DNA of 49,353 nt. It comes from Burkholderiales bacterium (GTDB taxonomy: Bacteria; Pseudomonadota; Gammaproteobacteria; Burkholderiales; Burkholderiaceae_C). Shown here piece by piece: positions 42,606 through 49,353 of this stretch. Location of the stretch: the NCBI GenBank assembly GCA_947446855.1, contig CANFIH010000012.1:1-49353 (forward strand). Reading direction: 5' to 3'. The position numbers were made by a program, and so were the translations under genes. Numbering within the stretch: position 1 is the first letter of the stretch; the number at the start of each line of letters is the position of its first letter. Below the pieces are notes generated by a model. That model worked only from the letters and a program-made list of their open reading frames with translations, did not search any database and was not told the DNA's origin.

Positions 42606-43787
42606 TCAATGTGCCTGCTGCAATGGGGTGTCGCCTTGCATCTCCTCGACCTCAATGCGATTGCGCCCCTTGCGTTTGGCAGCGTATAGCGCTGCATCGG
42701 CCCGACCAATCATGGCGTCCAGGGTGTCGTGCGGCATACGCATCGAACACGACACGCCGATACTCGCTGTGACTGTGGGTTGCACCGTTTGGGTACGTAG
42801 TTGGCTTTGGATGCGCTCAGCCACTTGAATCGCTTGCTCCTTGCTGGTCTCCGGCAGGATGACGATGAATTCCTCACCACCATATCGTCCGATGACGGAA
42901 GGGCGGCGCAGCACATCTTCGACACAATGGACAAAGTGCGTCAATACCGTGTCGCCCAATTGATGGCCATGCATGTCATTGATTTCTTTGAAGTGATCCA
43001 AGTCAATTAAAAGCATCGAAAAAGATACATCCCGCCTGGCGCTACGCGCCAACTCGTCTTCCGCATACTCGAACACAGTTCTCCTGGTCAGCGCACCCGT
43101 CAACGCATCGTGCCGCAGCAGTTTGACCATCTCAGCACGGAGTTGTTCAGACGACAACAACATGGCCGAGATGCTCAAAAGCAGGATGCCGATGCTGTTG
43201 CTTGCAAGATAGAAGGCTTGCACAGGGGTATAGACAAATATTCCGACAGGAGGCTGCTCGATCAGCGCGGAAATGAACCTGATCCCTAACGCGATACACA
43301 TAAAGACGAGGGTAACCACCAGAAGCTTCGTGGCAAAGCCTTCCCGTCTACGTTTCCACAGTACCTTGACCTGCGCGCCACACATCACTGCCAGGAAACC
43401 AGTCATGAAGAGCAGTCGGTGCAAGTAATACTCGCTTTTGCCACTCGACCATAAGATCAACAGCAGTGCGATGAACACAATGCCAAAAATCAGCTTCGTA
43501 TTGACGGGTATGTCGAAATATTTGTATGTGCCCCGCAACTGTATGAGCATTGTCAAAACAAGCAACAGATTAGGCAGCGCCATAGAAATCAGGTGATGCC
43601 ACTTTCCTTGCATGCCATACAAAGCAGAGGCAAAAAACGCGAGCACAGGGAACAGCGCCCAATCACCCAGCCCTTTGATGGGCTTCGGATAAGCCCTTTT
43701 CAAGAAGTACAGCACGAGAGACAGCAAGGCACTCATCAAGCCTGTGGTTGCCACAATGGTGTACAAAATGGAGGGCGTCAAAATCAT
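42606..43787 (-). CDS. Membrane-bound diguanylate cyclase
   Basis: A 393-residue protein with about six N-terminal membrane segments (1-210) and a C-terminal GGDEF domain (about 230-380). The active site is GGEEF near 303, in RYGGEEFIVIL, and DALTGALTRRTVFEY marks the domain start. An RxxD inhibitory site was not seen. The sequence is visibly AT-richer than its neighbours (for example many AAA/TTT codons in the membrane part), which may reflect transfer or a relaxed membrane region. The gene converges on the MCE operon and has about 150 bases of leader. Confidence 0.9.
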   Translation of the reverse strand: MILTPSILYTIVATTGLMSALLSLVLYFLKRAYPKPIKGLGDWALFPVLAFFASALYGMQGKWHHLISMALPNLLLVLTMLIQLRGTYKYFDIPVNTKLIFGIVFIALLLILWSSGKSEYYLHRLLFMTGFLAVMCGAQVKVLWKRRREGFATKLLVVTLVFMCIALGIRFISALIEQPPVGIFVYTPVQAFYLASNSIGILLLSISAMLLSSEQLRAEMVKLLRHDALTGALTRRTVFEYAEDELARSARRDVSFSMLLIDLDHFKEINDMHGHQLGDTVLTHFVHCVEDVLRRPSVIGRYGGEEFIVILPETSKEQAIQVAERIQSQLRTQTVQPTVTASIGVSCSMRMPHDTLDAMIGRADAALYAAKRKGRNRIEVEEMQGDTPLQQAH

Positions 43788-43897
43788 CCTTAACGATCGT
43801 GAACTTACTTTTTATTATTCGACGGATGATCATAACGTGCATGCCGGGCGCTTTTCGTCAAAGCAACCCGCGCGTACTTTTCCGATACCGTGAGGCA

Positions 43898-43931
43898 GCG
43901 TGCAGGTCCCATTTGCGCATGGGCTGCACGC
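43898..43931 (-). terminator. Hairpin directly after hemN
   Basis: GCGTGCAG pairs with CTGCACGC, and inside it CCCAT pairs with ATGGG with a small bulge. It begins seven bases past the hemN stop (minus strand). No T run follows, so it is a terminator-like or RNA-protecting structure. Confidence 0.5.
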
Positions 43932-43937
43932 CCCCGC

Positions 43938-45326
43938 CTAAATCAGTTTGGAGAACTTGGCGGTGCTTTGCGCCAGGTGCTTGTCAAACACCATGCCCGA
44001 GGCGCGCACAAACATGCGGCCCTTGGGCGTGACGGAAATGCGCTGCTCGTCCACCACGATCAGGCCGGCCTCTTCATACTGCTTGAGCTGCAGCAGCTCG
44101 TCGGCAAAGTAGCTTTTGAAATCGATACCGTGCGCCGCGTTGATGGCCGCAAAGGTGACCGGGCCGCTGCACATCAGCTCCATGATGACCTGGCGGCGCA
44201 GTACGTCGTCAGGCGTCAAGGCGTAGCCTTTTTCCACCGGCAGCTGGTCGATGTCCAGGTGCTCGTAGTAGGCCTTGAGCGTGCGCACCGACTGGCTGTA
44301 CGAATGCCCCACCTTGCCAATGGCCGAGACGCCAAAGCCGATCAGATCGCAATCGGCACGCGTGGTGTAGCCCTGGAAGTTGCGGTGCAGCGTCTTGTCG
44401 ATGCGCGCCTTGTTGAGCTCGTCTTCGGGCTTGGAAAAATGGTCCAGGCCGATGTAGATGTAGCCGGCGTCCAGCAGGCGGTGCACCGACATCAAAAAGA
44501 TCTGCAGCCGCTCCTCGGCGCTGGGCAATTCGGCTTCCACAATCAGGCGCTGGGCCCTGAAGCGACTGGGCAGGTGGGCGTAGTTGTAGAGCGCAATGCG
44601 CTCGGGTGCGAGCTCGATCACGCGGTCCAGCGTGCGGTCAAAGCTGGCCATGGACTGCTTGGGCAGGCCGTAGATCAAGTCGGCGTTGATGGACTCAAAG
44701 CCCGACTTGCGGCTGGCCGTGACGGCCTTCTCCACCATCTCGTAAGGCTGGATGCGGTTGACCGACTGCTGCACCGCCGGGTCAAAGTCCTGCACGCCAA
44801 AGCTGGTGCGGTTAAAGCCCAGGCCGGCCAGCATGGCCATGGTGTCGTCGTTGACGGTGCGCGGGTCGATCTCGATGCCCAGCTCGGCATCGGGCAAAAA
44901 GTGGAAGTGGCTGCGCAGCATGTCCATCAGCTCGCGCAACTCATCCGGCGTCAAAAAGGTAGGGGTGCCGCCGCCAAAGTGCAGCTGGGACGCACGCCGG
45001 TCCGGGCCGATGTGCTGGGCCACCAGCGCCATTTCCTTGGCCAGGTAGCGCAGGTATTCGGCGGTGCGGGTGCGGTCCTTGGTGACGATCTTGTTGCAGC
45101 CGCAAAAGTAGCACAGCGATTCGCAAAACGGCAGGTGCACGTAAATCGACAGCGGCGGGTTGGTGGCGGCCGGGTTGTTGCGCTGCGCCAGGTAGCGGAT
45201 GTAGCTGGCCTCGGTGAAGTCGGCGTTGAAGCGGTCCGCCGTCGGGTACGAGGTGTAGCGCGGGCCGAGCTTGTCAAAGCGGCGGATCAGTTCTTCGGAG
45301 AATTCGATATCGGGCAGGGTGTTCAT
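43938..45326 (-). CDS. hemN: Oxygen-independent coproporphyrinogen III oxidase
   Basis: A 462-residue radical-SAM enzyme that converts coproporphyrinogen III to protoporphyrinogen IX in haem synthesis without oxygen. The cluster motif CxxxCxxC is at 68-75 (C68, C72, C75) with a further Cys at 77. The HemN signature PRYTSYPTADRF lies near 22-33, and the C-terminal HemN domain includes ARIDKTLHRNFQGYTT. It starts 2 bases after the ilvD stop, so the two are probably cotranscribed. Confidence 0.94.
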   Translation of the reverse strand: MNTLPDIEFSEELIRRFDKLGPRYTSYPTADRFNADFTEASYIRYLAQRNNPAATNPPLSIYVHLPFCESLCYFCGCNKIVTKDRTRTAEYLRYLAKEMALVAQHIGPDRRASQLHFGGGTPTFLTPDELRELMDMLRSHFHFLPDAELGIEIDPRTVNDDTMAMLAGLGFNRTSFGVQDFDPAVQQSVNRIQPYEMVEKAVTASRKSGFESINADLIYGLPKQSMASFDRTLDRVIELAPERIALYNYAHLPSRFRAQRLIVEAELPSAEERLQIFLMSVHRLLDAGYIYIGLDHFSKPEDELNKARIDKTLHRNFQGYTTRADCDLIGFGVSAIGKVGHSYSQSVRTLKAYYEHLDIDQLPVEKGYALTPDDVLRRQVIMELMCSGPVTFAAINAAHGIDFKSYFADELLQLKQYEEAGLIVVDEQRISVTPKGRMFVRASGMVFDKHLAQSTAKFSKLI

Positions 45327-45328
45327 GG

Positions 45329-47188
45329 TCAGTCTTCCAGCAACGACAAATCGCGCACCGCGCCCTTGTCGGCCGACATCACCAGCTTGGCATAGGCCTT
45401 GAGCGCCGCTGACACCTTGCGCGGACGCGGCAGGGCCGGCTTCCAGCCTTTGGCGTTCTGCTCGGCACGGCGTGTGGCCAGCTCTTCGGCGCTGAGCAGC
45501 ACGTCGATGGAGCGATTCGGGATGTCGATGCGAATGCGGTCGCCATTGCGCACCAGGCCGATGGCGCCACCGGCTGCCGCCTCGGGCGAGCAGTGGCCGA
45601 TGGACAGGCCGGAGGTGCCGCCGGAGAAGCGGCCGTCGGTCAGCAGGGCGCAGGCCTTGCCCAGGCCCTTGGACTTGATGTAGCTGGTGGGGTACAGCAT
45701 TTCCTGCATGCCGGGACCGCCCTTGGGGCCTTCGTAGCGCACGATGACCACATCACCGGCCACCACCTGGTCGGCCAGGATATGTTCCACCGCCTCGTCC
45801 TGGCTTTCCACCACATGGGCCGGGCCTTCGAACACCATCAGGCTGTCATCGACACCGGCGGTCTTGACCACGCAGCCGTCCAGCGCGATATTGCCGCGCA
45901 GCACGGCCAGGCCACCCTCTTTGCTGAAGGCGTGCTCGCCGGAGCGGATGCAGCCCTCGGCGCGGTCGGTGTCCAGGCTGGGCCAGCGGGCCTCCTGGCT
46001 GAAGGCCACTTGCGTCGGGATGCCGCCGGGGCCGGCCATGTAGAACTTCTTCACGGCGTCCGACGGGTTGCGGGCAATGTCCCACTGGTCCAGCGCGTCC
46101 TTGAAAGTTTTGGCGTGGATGGTGGGCACATCGGTGTGCAGTTTGCCGGCGCGGTCCAGCTCGCCCAGGATGCCGTAAATGCCACCGGCGCGGTGCACGT
46201 CTTCAATGTGGTACTTGTTGGTGTTGGGTGCCACCTTGCAGAGCTGGGGCACCGTGCGCGAGAGGCGGTCGATGTCGGCCAGGGTGAAGTCGATCTCGGC
46301 CTCCTGGGCGATGGCCAGGATGTGCAGGATGGTGTTGGTGGAGCCGCCCATGGCGATGTCCAGGGTGATGGCGTTCTCAAAGGCCTTGAAGCCCATGGAG
46401 CGCGGCAGGATGCTGCTGTCCTCCTGCTCGTAATAGCGCTGGCACAGCTCCACGGCCAGATGGCCGGCGCGCTTGAACAGCTGCTCGCGGTCGGCGTGGG
46501 TTGCCACCACCGTGCCGTTGCCGGGCAGGGCCAGGCCCAGGGCCTCGGTCAGGCAGTTCATGGAGTTGGCGGTGAACATGCCGGAGCAGGAGCCGCAGGT
46601 CGGGCAGGCGGAGCGTTCCACCTCGGCCACGTCTTCGTCACTCACCTTGTCGTCGGCGGCCATCACCATGGCGTCGATCAGGTCCAGCTTTTTGAATTCG
46701 ATCTTCTGGGTGGCGGGATTCAGCAGGCGGGTCTTGCCAGCCTCCATCGGGCCGCCGGAGACAAACACCACCGGGATGTTCAGCCGCATCGCCGCCATCA
46801 GCATGCCGGGGGTGATCTTGTCGCAGTTGGAGATGCAGACCATGGCGTCGGCACAGTGCGCGTTGACCATGTACTCCACGCTGTCGGCAATGATGTCGCG
46901 GCTGGGCAGTGAATACAGCATGCCGTCGTGGCCCATGGCAATGCCGTCGTCCACGGCAATGGTGTTGAACTCCTTGGCCACACCGCCTGCCGCCTCAATC
47001 TCGCGCGCCACCAACTGGCCCAGGTCCTTCAGGTGCACGTGTCCCGGCACAAACTGGGTGAAGCTGTTGACCACAGCGATGATGGGCTTGCTGAAGTCGC
47101 CATCCTTCATGCCGGTGGCGCGCCACAGGGATCGGGCACCTGCCATGTTGCGGCCAGCGGTAGAGGTCTTGGAGCGGTATTGGGGCAT
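45329..47188 (-). CDS. ilvD: Dihydroxy-acid dehydratase
   Basis: A 619-residue iron-sulfur enzyme of valine, isoleucine and pantothenate synthesis that dehydrates 2,3-dihydroxy acids to 2-keto acids. Cluster ligands are readable in [11 protein letters not shown] and [18 protein letters not shown], with an active-site segment [17 protein letters not shown] near the C-terminus. [20 protein letters not shown] at 47188 is the family start; the frame extends further upstream. hemN follows. The nearest promoter would lie in the 313-base region shared with the divergent TonB-like gene. Confidence 0.96.
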   Translation of the reverse strand: MPQYRSKTSTAGRNMAGARSLWRATGMKDGDFSKPIIAVVNSFTQFVPGHVHLKDLGQLVAREIEAAGGVAKEFNTIAVDDGIAMGHDGMLYSLPSRDIIADSVEYMVNAHCADAMVCISNCDKITPGMLMAAMRLNIPVVFVSGGPMEAGKTRLLNPATQKIEFKKLDLIDAMVMAADDKVSDEDVAEVERSACPTCGSCSGMFTANSMNCLTEALGLALPGNGTVVATHADREQLFKRAGHLAVELCQRYYEQEDSSILPRSMGFKAFENAITLDIAMGGSTNTILHILAIAQEAEIDFTLADIDRLSRTVPQLCKVAPNTNKYHIEDVHRAGGIYGILGELDRAGKLHTDVPTIHAKTFKDALDQWDIARNPSDAVKKFYMAGPGGIPTQVAFSQEARWPSLDTDRAEGCIRSGEHAFSKEGGLAVLRGNIALDGCVVKTAGVDDSLMVFEGPAHVVESQDEAVEHILADQVVAGDVVIVRYEGPKGGPGMQEMLYPTSYIKSKGLGKACALLTDGRFSGGTSGLSIGHCSPEAAAGGAIGLVRNGDRIRIDIPNRSIDVLLSAEELATRRAEQNAKGWKPALPRPRKVSAALKAYAKLVMSADKGAVRDLSLLED

Positions 47189-49353
<2,165 letters not shown>

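Overview
The window looks like chromosomal DNA of a betaproteobacterium in the order Burkholderiales, most likely Comamonadaceae (Rhodoferax/Polaromonas-like). This is inferred from high GC content, the gatCAB/mreBCD-mrdA arrangement, and the style of the proteins and of the short palindromic intergenic repeats. No rRNA, tRNA, CRISPR array or prophage was seen. The last gene runs off the right edge inside a hexanucleotide repeat, and the left edge appears to lie inside an insertion sequence.

Layout. 1-237: an IS4-like terminus cuts off a small secreted or outer-membrane protein gene. 363-4311: a beta-alanine catabolic pair (methylmalonate/malonate-semialdehyde dehydrogenase and omega-amino acid:pyruvate transaminase) with a divergent LysR regulator. 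4316-4838: a BrnT/BrnA toxin-antitoxin pair. 4973-7314: D-amino acid dehydrogenase with a divergent ArgP-like LysR regulator. 7337-10716: TetR regulator, AmpG-like transporter, M48 metalloprotease and a NinX-like protein. 10754-12629: C4-dicarboxylate carrier DctA and an unrecognised protein.

12654-19535 is the most distinctive block, a copper-handling island read on the minus strand. It holds a Csp1-like copper storage protein, a thioredoxin-like protein, an Asp-box beta-propeller protein with a Cys cluster, a TonB-dependent receptor, a small coiled-coil protein, a copper-uptake-associated protein, a PCuAC copper chaperone, and two DUF2946 proteins with CPxC motifs. The DUF2946 ORFs lie upstream of the receptor and of the chaperone, as expected for copper-sensing leader ORFs of the CruR type, and strong RNA hairpins lie between genes. 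I read it as a copper acquisition system under post-transcriptional copper control.

19623-22870: a PAS-GGDEF-EAL protein, possibly under an FNR-type box, and a divergent single-domain response regulator. 22896-25025: xthA and pyrE, whose annotated start codons overlap on opposite strands, and a DUF4124 protein. 25018-28350: gatC-gatA-gatB on the minus strand. 28553-33193: mreB-mreC-mreD-mrdA on the plus strand, for rod-shape cell-wall synthesis. 33212-38134: a TSUP permease, a candidate structured non-coding RNA, and a three-gene operon (enoyl-CoA hydratase, sodium/proton antiporter, GMC oxidoreductase). 38233-42555: a five-gene MCE lipid-transport operon ending in a LON-domain protein. 42606-43787: an AT-richer membrane GGDEF protein. 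43938-47188: ilvD-hemN. 47502 to the end: a TonB/TolA-like protein with a long Ala/Gln/Arg/Glu helix that passes into at least 40 Ala-Gln dipeptides.

All functions are assigned by reading translated sequence and remembered family motifs; no database search was run.
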